Shown: positions 37,204 to 48,993 of the stretch, piece by piece
How the letters are laid out: each line of letters begins with the position of its first letter
How positions within the stretch are numbered: position 1 is the first letter of the stretch
Assembly (NCBI RefSeq): GCF_000264995.1
Contig: NW_006767433.1
Coordinates: 2,495,074 to 2,559,073 of the forward strand
Length of the DNA: 64,000 nucleotides
Direction: 5' to 3'
Source: Punctularia strigosozonata HHB-11173 SS5
Lineage: Eukaryota; Basidiomycota; Agaricomycetes; Corticiales; Punctulariaceae
Made by a program: the position numbers and the translations under genes
Notes under the pieces: generated by a model
The model's database searches: none
What the model was told of the DNA's origin: nothing
Seen by the model: the letters and a program-made list of their open reading frames with translations, nothing else

Positions 37204-38073
37204 ATGGCCGAATCCGAAGACGACTCTGCACACTATGGCCTGCTGAATGGCGACACACACGGGGACGCTGTCCCTGCTCAGGCTGCGCCTACGCGATCCA
37301 TCTACGCCATGACCCGGAGCGAGATTACCAGGGGGATTGCGAACCGCTTCGTTCATTCTAGGACGTACATATTGCTTTACATTGGCATGGCTGCACTCTC
37401 GACGACGACGGTGGTCCTGAGCCTCGTTGACGGATGCCCTGGATTGGCGTTCTATATATTGGAATTCATCATCAATACGGCCATGATATGCGAAGTCGGC
37501 ATCCGGTTTGTCGCGTTCGGGCGAGTGAGTTTGTTGCCATGGCCCCGCGACGCAGGAAGTTGACAAACGCATTCACACAGCAATTCTGGAAATCGCCGTT
37601 CAACGTCTTCGACTTGGTGGTTACGGCATTCTGCGCACTGACGTTACTCGTCATTGTATTCGCTGGCTGTGGCGCTACGAGCAAGGAAGAAGAGATTCTG
37701 GACACGCTTCTCCTCACGGTTCGAAACGTGCTTCAGTTCGGCCGCCTCGTCTCCGTCATGCGGCAGTAGGTCCCGTCCTTCCTGATTCCCGCGTGTCAAT
37801 GGGACGACTCACGACGCTCCCGTCAGATCCGGACACTCCATCTTCTCGAGGCCGAAGCCGATTGATCTCAGGAATCGCAACCTCGATATCGACCTCGAGG
37901 ACGACGACATAGCGATCGACAACGCCGAGCTGGGCCGGTCGCTATTGTTCGAAGCGAACGAACAGGAGGAACAGGAGCGAAGTTCGCAGGGGCGGTCGCT
38001 GACGGACATGCCCCGGGCGGCGCAGGCGGTGAAAGATCGGGACACCGAAGACGTGTGGGCCGAACTGGGATAA
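37204..38073 (+). CDS. Voltage-sensor-like four-helix membrane protein
   Basis: Exons 37204-37524, 37581-37765 and 37827-38073 give 250 residues. Four likely membrane helices fit an ion-transport (voltage-sensor) fold: YILLYIGMAALSTTTVVL (S1), AFYILEFIINTAMICEVGI (S2, acidic residues), FDLVVTAFCALTLLVIVF (S3, with an Asp) and DTLLLTVRNVLQFGRLVSV (S4-like). The last helix carries Arg at spaced positions, continuing to MRQSG. No pore helix or selectivity filter follows; instead there is an acidic soluble tail (LDIDLEDDDIAIDNAELGR). The layout resembles voltage-sensor-only proteins such as Hv1 or the sensor of VSP, but homology to either is not established. The start at 37204 is chosen because the in-frame upstream sequence overlaps promoter-like DNA. 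Confidence 0.75.
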
Positions 38074-38629
38074 GTGGTGGACTGCCTGAGGTTAATTGAG
38101 CACCAAAGTGGGTCGTTCAGTTCCTCGCCCCGAACGCGTCTCATCAGGCAGCAGCTGATCGGAGTGAATGGCGCGCGCGTCGTTTTGGCATGATAATTGG
38201 AAGGGTGTTCGATTGCTTCCCATAGGGAACGAATCCACGTTTGTCGGGATAGAACGAACAATGATGATATCAGGAACTCCATTGTGCTGTTTGCACGAAG
38301 CTGGTCCTGAGATTCTCTGCAGACGTCGCATATGGTGATTGGACACGGGACGGGGTCGGACAGGACCCGCTCTTATCAATCTGATTGCCCTCTGGCGCCG
38401 CCCTTCAATATCATGATTGCCGCCATTGTACAGTAGCGTGTCGGTGTCGTCCACGACCTGACTCGTGATGGGCGGGGCGGGTCAGTCGGGGCGGGTTTGA
38501 ATGGGTGCAAAGGGCCGTCAAGGGCGGCATTCGAACCGAGTCGGTGAGGACGTGATACTAGCTGGGACCTGACCAGGAGGAGGCGGCAGAAGCAGGACAG
38601 GAACGGCAGAAGTCGCGGCGCGGATTCGA
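38074..38629. other. Intergenic region left of the duplicated block
   Basis: About 550 bp with no supported gene. G-rich, purine-biased sequence becomes frequent from about 38460 toward the repeat. Confidence 0.35.
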
Positions 38630-39448
38630 GGGACGGCTCGGGCGGAAAACTCCCGGGACCTACCTACCTACCTACCGGGGTCACGGGGCCGCGCGCTCGC
38701 CAGCGTCGCGGGAGAATCCGTTTATGCACGTTTGAGGCCAGATTGGCTCAGATATCGTCGCTGGACGGGACGGGGCCGACGTCGGGGATGAGCAAGGGCA
38801 CCGCGCTGTCGCCGTCTGATCAACGATCCATCACGTCGCCGAGATGAGATGAGCAGTGGGCGCCTTGCATGGGAGGAAGCCGACGCGTGCGGGCCCCAGC
38901 TGCCTCACCGGTACTCACGCACTTGGCTCAAGCTGGCCGCCTTGGATCCGTGTCGCTTCAACGTCGCTAGAAAAATTGCTCAGGCGGGAATGCGTAAAGT
39001 AGTACGTGATACGGCGCGGCTATCAGAGCCCTGAGGGCACCGTAGTTCGCGCAACGCGGGTAAAGAGGCCGGGTCCGAGCAGCCGGAGCTGGCGTTGTGC
39101 CCCAGCTTCGGGAAGGTGATCGCGCGCAGGCAGGCTATGGGCTAATCCCGTTTTCCTCTGGCCGACCACCGTACGCTGCGCCGGGGCGTTTACTCTGCTC
39201 GCGGCCAGCGCTGTAACTACCTCCTCCTCGTCCTGTATTATGTCCCAGCCCTGGCAGCCCCAGCAGCAGCAAAACCGCTGGTGGTCCCGCACATCCTCCA
39301 GGGACGCCGCACAACCAGACTCCCTTCGCCAGACGCACGCTCATTCCTACACGACACACTCCACCGACGAGAAAGCCGCCAACAAGCTCCGTGCCCCCTC
39401 CTACCGACGTGTCCCCTCCGCATCCAAGCTCGCCAACGCATTTGGCCT
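38630..39448. repeat. 819-bp direct repeat, left copy, ending at the assembly gap
   Basis: Identical, as far as I can compare by eye, to 39742-40560 (offset 1,112 bp). It contains the upstream region and the first 209 coding bases of the disordered protein gene (ATG at 39240), and stops exactly at the first N. It is best read as the end of one contig overlapping the start of the next, not as a true duplication. Confidence 0.93.
39240..39448 (+). pseudogene. Duplicate 5' fragment of the disordered protein gene, truncated by the gap
   Basis: The first 209 coding bases are the same as those of the complete gene at 40352: MSQPWQPQQQQNRWWSRTS and onwards to the LANAFGL region, then Ns. It is most likely an assembly copy of the same locus and should not be counted as a second gene. 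Confidence 0.8.
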
Positions 39449-39741
39449 NNNNNNNNNNNNNNNNNNNNNNNNNNNNNNNNNNNNNNNNNNNNNNNNNNNN
39501 NNNNNNNNNNNNNNNNNNNNNNNNNNNNNNNNNNNNNNNNNNNNNNNNNNNNNNNNNNNNNNNNNNNNNNNNNNNNNNNNNNNNNNNNNNNNNNNNNNNN
39601 NNNNNNNNNNNNNNNNNNNNNNNNNNNNNNNNNNNNNNNNNNNNNNNNNNNNNNNNNNNNNNNNNNNNNNNNNNNNNNNNNNNNNNNNNNNNNNNNNNNN
39701 NNNNNNNNNNNNNNNNNNNNNNNNNNNNNNNNNNNNNNNNN
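39449..39741. other. Assembly gap (293 Ns)
   Basis: A run of N between the two repeat copies. Its length may be an estimate by the assembler and carries no sequence information. Confidence 0.99.
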
Positions 39742-40560
39742 GGGACGGCTCGGGCGGAAAACTCCCGGGACCTACCTACCTACCTACCGGGGTCACGGGG
39801 CCGCGCGCTCGCCAGCGTCGCGGGAGAATCCGTTTATGCACGTTTGAGGCCAGATTGGCTCAGATATCGTCGCTGGACGGGACGGGGCCGACGTCGGGGA
39901 TGAGCAAGGGCACCGCGCTGTCGCCGTCTGATCAACGATCCATCACGTCGCCGAGATGAGATGAGCAGTGGGCGCCTTGCATGGGAGGAAGCCGACGCGT
40001 GCGGGCCCCAGCTGCCTCACCGGTACTCACGCACTTGGCTCAAGCTGGCCGCCTTGGATCCGTGTCGCTTCAACGTCGCTAGAAAAATTGCTCAGGCGGG
40101 AATGCGTAAAGTAGTACGTGATACGGCGCGGCTATCAGAGCCCTGAGGGCACCGTAGTTCGCGCAACGCGGGTAAAGAGGCCGGGTCCGAGCAGCCGGAG
40201 CTGGCGTTGTGCCCCAGCTTCGGGAAGGTGATCGCGCGCAGGCAGGCTATGGGCTAATCCCGTTTTCCTCTGGCCGACCACCGTACGCTGCGCCGGGGCG
40301 TTTACTCTGCTCGCGGCCAGCGCTGTAACTACCTCCTCCTCGTCCTGTATTATGTCCCAGCCCTGGCAGCCCCAGCAGCAGCAAAACCGCTGGTGGTCCC
40401 GCACATCCTCCAGGGACGCCGCACAACCAGACTCCCTTCGCCAGACGCACGCTCATTCCTACACGACACACTCCACCGACGAGAAAGCCGCCAACAAGCT
40501 CCGTGCCCCCTCCTACCGACGTGTCCCCTCCGCATCCAAGCTCGCCAACGCATTTGGCCT
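39742..40560. repeat. 819-bp direct repeat, right copy
   Basis: Second copy of 38630-39448, starting at the first base after the Ns and running into the complete gene. Within it, four TACC units (CCTACCTACCTACCTACC, near 39770-39788) form a small tetranucleotide repeat that is also present in the left copy. Confidence 0.93.
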
Positions 40561-43089
40561 CGGCAAGTCCAAGAAACAGCAGCCCGAGCTTGCCATACAA
40601 GACCCCCCAGACTCATCCAGGCCCCCCGCATCCCCTTTCATCCAAACCGCTCTTCGCCACCAACAGGAAGAGAGGCCGGTCAGGCTCGGTCGCCCACCAG
40701 CTCGGTCGGTCTCCACCGTGGCCACCGAGGCGGAGCCCAGGACACCCTCCGACGCTGGCAGAAACCGCGGTTCCGTCCTCACGCTCTCCGACCCGGATCC
40801 CTTCGCTGCCCATGTCGTCTCGCCCACCGCTCCTCAGGACCGGTCGCGCCTCTCCGCCTATTCAGACAAATCCCAGTGGGATCAGAAAGCTAGGAAGCCG
40901 ATCCCGGATCGTTTGTCCTACGCATCTGGTTCTTCTTCGTTATCGTACCACACTGGCGAGAGTTCGGGCTCTGGAAAAACGCGGTCCGTAATTCAGTCCC
41001 TTTTTCTCCATGTATCATTCAATTGAGTCCACTGCGCAGGTCCCGTAATATTGAGGCACGCCAACCATGCGCAGAGCCCTCCAAACTAGCCTCTGCCTCC
41101 CGCGTCATGGACATATCTCAGTCAACCTCCAGGCAGGCCGCTTCATCCACACTGACAGACGCCAATAGGCGCAGCAATCCTCCTCCAGCTACCGCAACCC
41201 GACCTCCATTACGTCCGCGTGGAAAGACAGAGTCGGGATCTTCGACTTCGCGGGAGGGAACCTTTCTTCCCAAGGATCAAACCCGACCAGCGCCTTCTCC
41301 CGCTTCGTCACACCCATCGAGTCGGAGCGACTCGCCCGACGCCCCGGTGGTTATCGTTCGCCAGCCGTCTAGCACAAGATTACGTGTGCATGCACCTCCG
41401 TCGGCGCCCCCAAAGATTGGCCTTCCGCCTCCGCCCCTGCAGGAGGCGCGGACGGAGCCCTCTGCCGAGGATGAACCTTCCGACTGGTCATCCACTCGGC
41501 TTTCCTTTGCTTCATCTATATCGTCGCATCGCGATATAATACAGGCTTTGGAGAGTGCTGGAGCTGGATTCGAGCTGAGCCGGTCTCCGCCGCTTCTGCC
41601 TGTCGACAAGCCGCCGTACCCGTACCCGTCTGCCGAGCCGCAAGTCGGAAATACTGCCCCGCAGACCGCCATGCCGAGCAGGATGTGGAGTACACCGGCC
41701 TTGACACTACCGCTCAGGATAGACTCGAGTCGCCGGACCTTGAAGAAAGCCGTCTCCCAACAGTCGCTCGGCAGTCAGGCCGCAGCCGCCCACGCATACG
41801 CGAGCTCGTGTTCCACGCCTCCAGCTACAGTTGTCGGTGACGACGGTCATGCGCATCCCGTCGGCAGAGCGCCGCGCAAGCAACGTTCTTTCCACACCCC
41901 GCGTTTGCCCTTGCCTTCTGTACCCTTGCCCACCCAACTGCGTCACGCCAGCTCCTTCGGACTTTCGTCTACCAACGATGCATCGCCGCGTAAGGACGCA
42001 AAAGAACCGGGCGAGAAAGATAGCAGGAGAGCCAGTACAAGTTCCACGCATCAACCAAGGAAGCGACTGTTCTCGGGCCCTACTCTGCGGCGTTCATCGA
42101 CACAAGCGTCGCAGACGACACAACAGGACGACGTGCGCTCCCTCTTCAGTCTTCAGACCGATGAACAGCACAGTTCCCGGGGGCTGCCCGGTTCCCCGTC
42201 CGCTCCTGCCTCGCCTGTGCTTCCGCCCGGCGACGGGCCCGCTCAATCACCCTGGTGGGATGACTCGTCTACATCAGCGGAGAAGGCGCTCGCCGATTCC
42301 TCGGACTGGGAACAACCTCAGCAGATCCTGAGTCCGGCGGAGATCACGCAGCTCGAGGCGGAATTCGATGAGCAGGATGGCGAGCACTCATACACGCGCT
42401 CGCGGGGTGCATCATTCACATCGGTCAGCACGGCGAATATGTCGCTCAGCAACCACGGTCATGCCGATCGCCCCACCTCGTCGGGCGGGTCCAGTTACAT
42501 CGCGAACATGCGTTCACGGGATCGCCCTTATAGCGGGAGACTCGGTGCTGATTCTTTCCAACCACTCACGATAACGCCAACGTTGCCTTCGAGGAGTCAC
42601 TCGATGATGTACAAATCCACGCCCAACCCTTCGCTAGCCACCCGGCCCTCGACTGCCCAATCCCCTCCTGCCTCGCCGCTGCAGTCCTCGACCCAACCAC
42701 CTCCAAGACCTTTGACGGGTTTATCTCCACCACCACGACGTCGCCCCACCGTGTCGAAAGTGACGGTCGAGGAGCAGACAGTCGGCCAACTCCTGCTCCC
42801 CGGTGAACTGCCCACGAACACCGCGAATAAGCGTGCGAGCATCGTGCCCGTCAACCCCCTATCGCCTCCGCCCATCAGACGAAGTAATCCGTCAATGCGC
42901 AAGCCGACCATCGCACAGACGCTGCTGTCGAAAGCGCAGAAGCCGTCCTTTCTCGAGATCGGTGACGGGAACATCGCCGAACGCGGGAGGTCTGGGCCTG
43001 CACGCTCGGACCGGCGACCAGTTGCCGACAACTTCCTGGACCTTGACCGGTCCTCTTTCGACACCGTCCGTAGCGATACTCTGGAATGA
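40352..43089 (+). CDS. Long Ser/Pro-rich disordered protein, unknown function
   Basis: Exons 40352-40983 and 41040-43089 give 893 residues. I do not recognise a family. The protein has no membrane segment or globular domain visible by eye. It is rich in Ser, Pro, Thr, Arg and Gln, with many potential phosphorylation and SH3-binding sites (PPPRP, SPPRRRP, PLSPPP types). Short islands that look more conserved are PSYRRVPSASKLANAFGLGK near the start, ILSPAEITQLEAEFDEQ near residue 435, and two near the C-terminus: VSKVTVEEQTVGQLLLPGEL and MRKPTIAQTLLSKAQKPSF. Such proteins are often scaffolds in polarity, cytoskeleton or signalling, but this is only a guess. The start and promoter lie inside the repeated block, so a true second copy cannot be excluded from sequence alone. 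Confidence 0.8.
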
Positions 43090-43392
43090 GGATTATCGAC
43101 ATTGGATGCCTTCCGCCCCTTTTTATTTGCTAATATGCTGTCTATTAGTTTGAATCCTTTGCGCCACTCATTCTCTACGATGTGCGCTATAATTCGGTCC
43201 ATAATGCTTTGAGGGTATCCACACATTTCTTCGTTCTTTGCTTCGTGAATACAATCACTGGACATACCATCGTTCCTTTCGATACCTCGAGGAATATTTT
43301 GATCTGTAGCTGTGACCATGCATATAATCCCCCGGAAATAGACTGCGGCATAGCCCAATGCTAGAATACACAAATCGGTCGTAACTAAGCAA
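43090..43392. other. Convergent intergenic region
   Basis: About 300 bp between two stop codons (disordered protein and SLA2). A/T-richer than neighbouring exons and without a gene; it probably holds both 3' ends. Confidence 0.4.
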
Positions 43393-46300
43393 TTAGTCTG
43401 TTTCGTCGGTGTGGTATCCTGCTCTGCGCATTGCTCCGAGACGATGGCGAGCTGCACCGAGCTCCTTTTCGAGCCTAAGTATCTCGACTTGTTGCTCCAT
43501 CTCCCTTCTCTTGAACTCGAGCACTGCCATATTCTTGTAGTCGACATCCTCTTCTTCGGCTTGCCTCGCGGATACCGCCTTGACCTGTCGGACGAGAGCC
43601 TTCACCGCTTCAGTGACTGCTTTTGCAGCCAACTCGAGCCGTTCCTGAGTCTTCGACATCAAGCTCGCTTTCACGCGCGACGCCGCCACGAGCTGTGCGG
43701 TGGCAGCAGCAACCTCGTTGGACGCCACGATAAGTTGCTCCAACGAATGGGTACCTGACAAGACGCCGTCGGCGCTCTCAATGAGCAAATTCGTGGCAAA
43801 TGCAACGGCGCGAGCCGCAGAGATGAGGCCCTCGGTCCACCGGTTGTTGCGCTTGTAAAACTGCGCCGTCGTGCTGGAACCCTTTCCTTGGGCGACGATC
43901 TCTTGTTGAGATTCTGTCGCAGCTTGGATCAGACGTGCAATTGCATTAGCGATTGCCATTGTGGCAGCGAGAATCGAGTCGTGGACCTTGATATCGATGG
44001 CGCTGAACCGAGATGAATCGCGGGGACGAGATATGAGCTCCTGCAGGCGGGCCGTGGCAGCTTCGATGGCTTGCGCGGCGCCCATCATCTCCTGCTCTAC
44101 GAGATCGCCAAGATCGCCGTTGGCTTTCGCCAGTGCGCCGCCCTTGTTGCCCTTGGGGACGAGCCCGTCGATGATCTCCGATAGCTTGGTGAGGGCCGCT
44201 CGAACTTCTCCATTGCTGCGCATCGCAACCTCCTTCCTTGCCGCAGGTTGCATGAGATCCAATTTGTACGATTGCAGATTCAGGAAAACTCGCAACCCCG
44301 ACTCTCCAGCTGTCCTGGCCTGGTTGATGATTTTATCCGAAGCGTCGTCATCGGGGGCTAGCCGAGTGATGCCTTTGGTGCTGATCAGAACGTCAGACAG
44401 TGATTGTGCGAGCTCGTTGGCTCCTTTGATGACTTCGACGTGGTCTCCGCCGGTTTCGCCACCAAGGTAGAGGTTGAAGACCATCGCAAAGTCCGTCGCC
44501 ATTCCATTCGCCTTTTCAATCATCGAAAGGGTATATTCAGGCGTGGAATTGAGATTGCCCGCTTGTGTAGGCGACTCCAATTCATACAGGGCATTGTCAA
44601 CCTTCTGCACGCAAGCTTGCAAGATCGAGTCTGAAAAGAAAAAATGTCGGTGCCGACGTCATGAAAGCTTCAAGAAATCCTACCGATGATCTGGTTGAGC
44701 TTCTTCCGGTTATCAAGAATCAGAGTGTCAATTTGCGCGTTGGTTGCTTCCTCGGCGATGTTTTGATGCTAAGAGCATATATTGAGTACGTCTCAATATC
44801 ACATACTGGTCGATTTTACCTGTTGAGCCTCCGACAGCTGAGCAATCGTGCTGTCCATCCCCTCATTCAAGATTGCGATCTCCTGGTCCTTCTCCTCACG
44901 GAGGCGCTCCATGTCGGCAGCTTGCGCGTCAATCTTCGCGAGTAAATCGTCGATTTGAAGTTGTTTGGCCTGACAGTGTCGACGTCAATGTCAGCTCACA
45001 CCCGATACGCTGTAATGCGAAGTGGAGAAAATCACCCGTAAGGAATCTTCAAGCTCCGTGAGCTGCCGATTGTATTTCGACATGACAGTCGAAACTTCGG
45101 AGCTCTTCGATCGAGAAGCATCTTCCGCTCGTTCGTTGGCGAAGTTCAGTTCGCGACGAAGACGATCTAGCTCATCCTTGTGGGATGCCTTCTGTCTATC
45201 AAGGTCAAACCTGGCCCGGTCGCGCTCGCGAATCATGTCCGCTAGCTCGATGTTCTTGGCCTTGAGATCCCGCTCCATACGCTCCATCTTGTCGATAGCC
45301 TCTTGAGCAGAGTTAGCCTTAAGCTGGAATTGCTTGAACTTCGCCAGCATGTCCAGGTGCTCCGTGCGCAGCTGGCTGTACAGTTTGGCCAGTGCCTCGT
45401 ATTTGTTCCGCCAAAGCGTAACTTGATCTTGAAGTTGCTTGATCAAATCATCCTTCGAAGCCAGCTGTTGCCCGATGTTCATGCCAACGGTGCTAAGCTC
45501 TCCCTCGAGCGCTTTCACTCTCTAGGTACGCTTATCAGATAACAGCACTGCCGATGCCAGACCGGCCATTTTACATACTCGATCATATTGCTCGAGCATG
45601 AGTTGATTGCGCTCGTATTCGCCTCGAATAGCGAGGAGCTGACGTTCAAGCTCGTGGACTTGTGCTGCAGCCTGGTTATTATACTGCATCATTTGCTGTT
45701 GCAAAAGCTGTTCTTGTGCAAGTCTTTGCTGCTCGGCTTGCTGTCTTTGACGTTCCTCGAACTCCCGCTGTTGCTGAGCCTCGAGCTCGAGTCTGCGCCG
45801 TTCTTCAGCTTCACGAGCAGCCTGGAGTGCCTTCTGCTGTTCCTCATACTCCTTGAGCATGCGTGCCTGTTCACTGACCATGGCGGCATCAGCAGAAGGC
45901 ACCGGAGGAGGAGACGGTGCAGGTGCGGTGGTGGGGCGGGCAGGCATGGGAGGCGCCTCGCCTTTGTCCGTAAGATTAGGAGGATCCTGGCAGAGATCAA
46001 TGGTCCGAAACACAAGAGGGTCACGCTGCCTACCTGACCGAGTTTAGGCACGTTGATAAGGCCGGTAAGATACTTCAGATTTGAGCATTCATAGTAAAAC
46101 TTGCGCAAAGCGTGGTGTTGAGAGTTGTACCGCTGAACCAAGGGAACCAGAGCATCTGGGTCGTTGGTCTCTGCAAATGTTGATCAGCAATAAGGATATC
46201 TCAGGCACTGAATCAAGCCTACTACGATGCATGGCCCTGAGCATGCTCGTGATGAAGCGATAGATGCCCCAGCTCTCCTTCACCAACGGAACAAGGGCCG

Positions 46301-47216
46301 AAATGCGGCATTCGTTGTTTGCAGAGCCTTTGAAATGAGCAAAAATGAGGCGCTGGAAGGAGTCAATTTGGTCTTGAAGCCCCATCAGATCTGAGATAGT
46401 CTCATAGCTGATGCATGCCCTCGGTCAGTATATGTCGTTTGTCCACAAAACTCGGTATCCATACCCTTCATTAGGATCGTCTATCCCTTTCAGGCTTATA
46501 TACTCTTCATATTCAAAGAGACCATTGAACTCGGGCCGTAGCCGATGGAAGCGGAGTTTGGCAAGGATGAATTGCACGTAGCTGCGGATGAGAGGTCCAT
46601 ACCCTAAAAAGCTTCAGTCAGTACTCCCCCCAACCAACGATGATTGACTACGAACCCCGCGGGGTTTCATGCCCAACCGTCCGAGCGCATGTTTCGAGCC
46701 ATCCTGTTTGTCCGTGAGCTTCTTTGATCGTCTATAAAGTATGGCGGTCAAGCGATACCCGAAGAACAGTATGTTGCTTAAAACTGACGATGGGATGGCC
46801 TTCTTGCAGGACCTTGTGAACAGTGATGAGCGCCTTGAAGGTCTGAACTTCATCGGATAGGATAGGTTGCACGCGCAAGCCACTCCAGAAGGATATCGAC
46901 GAATGATAGTCCCATGTATATACGATGCATTCTAATGATAATTGATGAGCCAAGTTAGGTAGCATAGACCGTGAACAGCAGGCGTACTGCGAACGTGTTT
47001 CTGCTTCGGGGCAGTCTCGTCTGGATTCGTGGCTTTCTTGATGTTGATTGCGAGCTCCGATTCCGCCTTGTCCTTGTCCACCGGTCGAGTTGGATAGTGG
47101 ACCTCGTCACCGTCAATATCGAAACCTCCAGTTTGCCGCGTGCGGCCACTCCCGTACCTGTCAAACAAGACAATCAGCTGCAGCCACCTTGTACGAGTGA
47201 AATGAACGGCTTACAT
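43393..47216 (-). CDS. SLA2: Endocytic adaptor SLA2/End4 (HIP1R family)
   Basis: Links clathrin-coated membrane to actin during endocytosis. The N-terminal ANTH domain (KAESELAINIKKATNPDE, KHVRSCIVYTWDYHSS, FKALITVHKVLQEGHP) binds PI(4,5)P2. A Pro-rich linker and a long Gln/Glu-rich coiled coil (EEQQKALQAAREAEERRRL, QLRTEHLDMLAKFKQFQ) follow. The C-terminal I/LWEQ (THATCH) actin-binding domain closes the protein, with IDIKVHDSILAATMAIANAI, NNRWTEGLISAARAVA, LEQLIVASNEVAAATAQL and ending HRLGAMRRAGYHTDETD. There are many short introns. The start codon itself is split: AT at 47216-47215, intron 47158-47214, then G. The gene is head to head with SURF1. Confidence 0.95.
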
Positions 47217-47354
47217 CGTGAGTTAAGGATGAGGAGCGAGGATAATCGTCGCGGCAGGTCGCCTTGGGCGAGCGCAGCCCCGGCAGTTGCTTACGTCATA
47301 TACGCGCTGCACCGTGACGCCCGGCGCGAAGCACCTTCTCCGGATCCGTACTGT
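47217..47354. promoter_or_regulatory. Compact divergent promoter of SLA2 and SURF1
   Basis: Only 138 bp separate the two start codons, so both core promoters and 5' leaders lie here or overlap. No TATA element is evident, as is usual for housekeeping genes. Confidence 0.5.
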
Positions 47355-48407
47355 ATGCTTTTCTCCGTCGCAGCCCGCTTTGTGCGAAGGCCACGCACAT
47401 ATTTCTCGGCATGGAACTCGCACAAACTGTCATCCGCATTCTCCCCTAGGAGTTGCATATCCACCACAACCAACCCGACCACTCCGTATAAGGCTCGCGG
47501 TTCGTCCGTTTCGACGGCCGCGATGATCATCACTGGGTTCATACCTATATCCTGCTTTGCACTTGGTACCTGGCAGGTCAAGAGGCTCAAGTGGAAGGTT
47601 GCATTGATTGATGAGCTGGAGGAGAAGATGGAACGTGATCCACTGCCATTACCCAGCCGCGTCAAGTAAGTATAAGCTTGCATAATTCGCTCGAAGCCGA
47701 TGACTCATGTATGCTTCCAGCCTGGATGTGCTATCCAACTTTGCATATCGAAGAGTGGTACTATCCGGAAGGTGGGACCACGCGCATACTGTCCTGGTTG
47801 GTCCGCGCGTGCGTGAAGGTACCAACGGATACCACGTCGTTACTCCACTCGTCAGAGAAAACGGTTCGACTGTATTGGTCGACCGTGGTTTTGTAACAAA
47901 AGACGCAGCCGAAAATGCTCTACGCCGTGGAACATCGGACGATTCTGCAGTGCAGGTGTACGGGATCATCAGAACCGGTCAGAACCGCAACAGGTTCACT
48001 CCAGACAACCACCCGGAGAACGGTGAATGGCATTGGCTTGACATCGGTGCCCTAGCAGAACATGCCGGCGGAGAAGCAGCCGGTGTCCAGCCGGTGTTGA
48101 TCGAGGAAATATTTGGTGAGCAAGTATGCCTGCTTGCAGTGTGTGACATGACTAAAGAGGAGCAAGATGGACACGGTGGTCAAGCGGCGTCGAGGATAGC
48201 CAATGCTATTCCGGTTGGTCGGTCACCGACAGTTGACGTGCCCAACTCACATTTGTCGTATCTAATAACCTGGTGCGTTGCTACATCCGTCCCTGTAGAG
48301 TAGAAGATTAACATGGGATCAGGTATTCCCTGTCTGCCTTTACCTCTGTCATGTTCCTGCGGCTGTTTCTCAATCGTAAACGAGCTCGCGGACGCCTGCG
48401 GCTATGA
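47355..48407 (+). CDS. SURF1: Cytochrome c oxidase assembly factor SURF1/SHY1
   Basis: Inner-membrane protein needed for early assembly of cytochrome oxidase, around heme insertion into COX1. The N-terminus (MLFSVAARFVRRPRTYF) is a mitochondrial presequence rich in Arg. The first membrane helix is MIITGFIPISCFALGTWQV followed by KRLKWK, the signature GTWQxxRxxWK. Core motifs: FAYRRVVLSGRWDH, GPRVREGTNGYHVVTPL, VDRGFV, RFTPDNHPENGEWHWLDI and HLSYLITW. The last exon gives the second helix (YSLSAFTSVMFLRLFL) and a basic tail. Joins are V|NLDVL, IF|EEQDG and W|YSLSAF, all GT-AG. Confidence 0.95.
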
Positions 48408-48993
48408 TGCAGATGTGCTGCAGTTGCTCGGCACGTATCCGATGCATATTGGGGCAAGGATTCCGCGCCTTCGAGGTACACTGGCGCAGATGAAGCACGA
48501 GTCTCGCACAACACCGCTGTTGGCATGCTCTCTTAGGGCGACACGTAGCCGCGAAATCTTCGGTAGCACTCTGCAAGGTCTTCGTATCGCGGCCCTGGTC
48601 TGACCGTGCTTTATCGCGCGAGCCATTCCTCTGGAGGTGCTATGCACCTCTATGCGACGTTTGCGACGCATGGAAACCAAAACCAAGTTCCTCCTTCCAT
48701 GTGGTGATACATATCCAGACCCCCTGCAGCTCGAGCGTTGCGAACTCCAGGTCACTGCTTGAGCCTTAATTTCAAGTGCTTAACATCGTACAATATCGTT
48801 CTCAGCGTAGTGATGACTGAGTACGCGGCATGTCCGAACAACGCCGAGATTCACGTGCGCATTAAGAGCGCTGGAGTGCAACCGAGGGGCAGCACAACCG
48901 AAGGGCCTCTTTGCCTGATGTGTGCTCCCGTGGAATCCTGCAACCGCACAGGACATTGCAGCTGACCTCCTAACTCATACCACCTCCACGTTG
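48408..48993. other. Intergenic region between SURF1 and the unknown membrane protein
   Basis: About 590 bp. Short open frames on both strands have no motif or splice support. No gene called. Confidence 0.4.

Noticed and set aside
38521-38560. Possible tRNA T-arm (GGTTCGAAT on the minus strand)
   Set aside because: The flanking bases do not form a T stem, and no anticodon or acceptor stem is present.
38630-40560. Recent tandem gene duplication of the disordered protein
   Set aside because: The copies are identical and end exactly at the Ns, which is better explained by an unmerged contig overlap.
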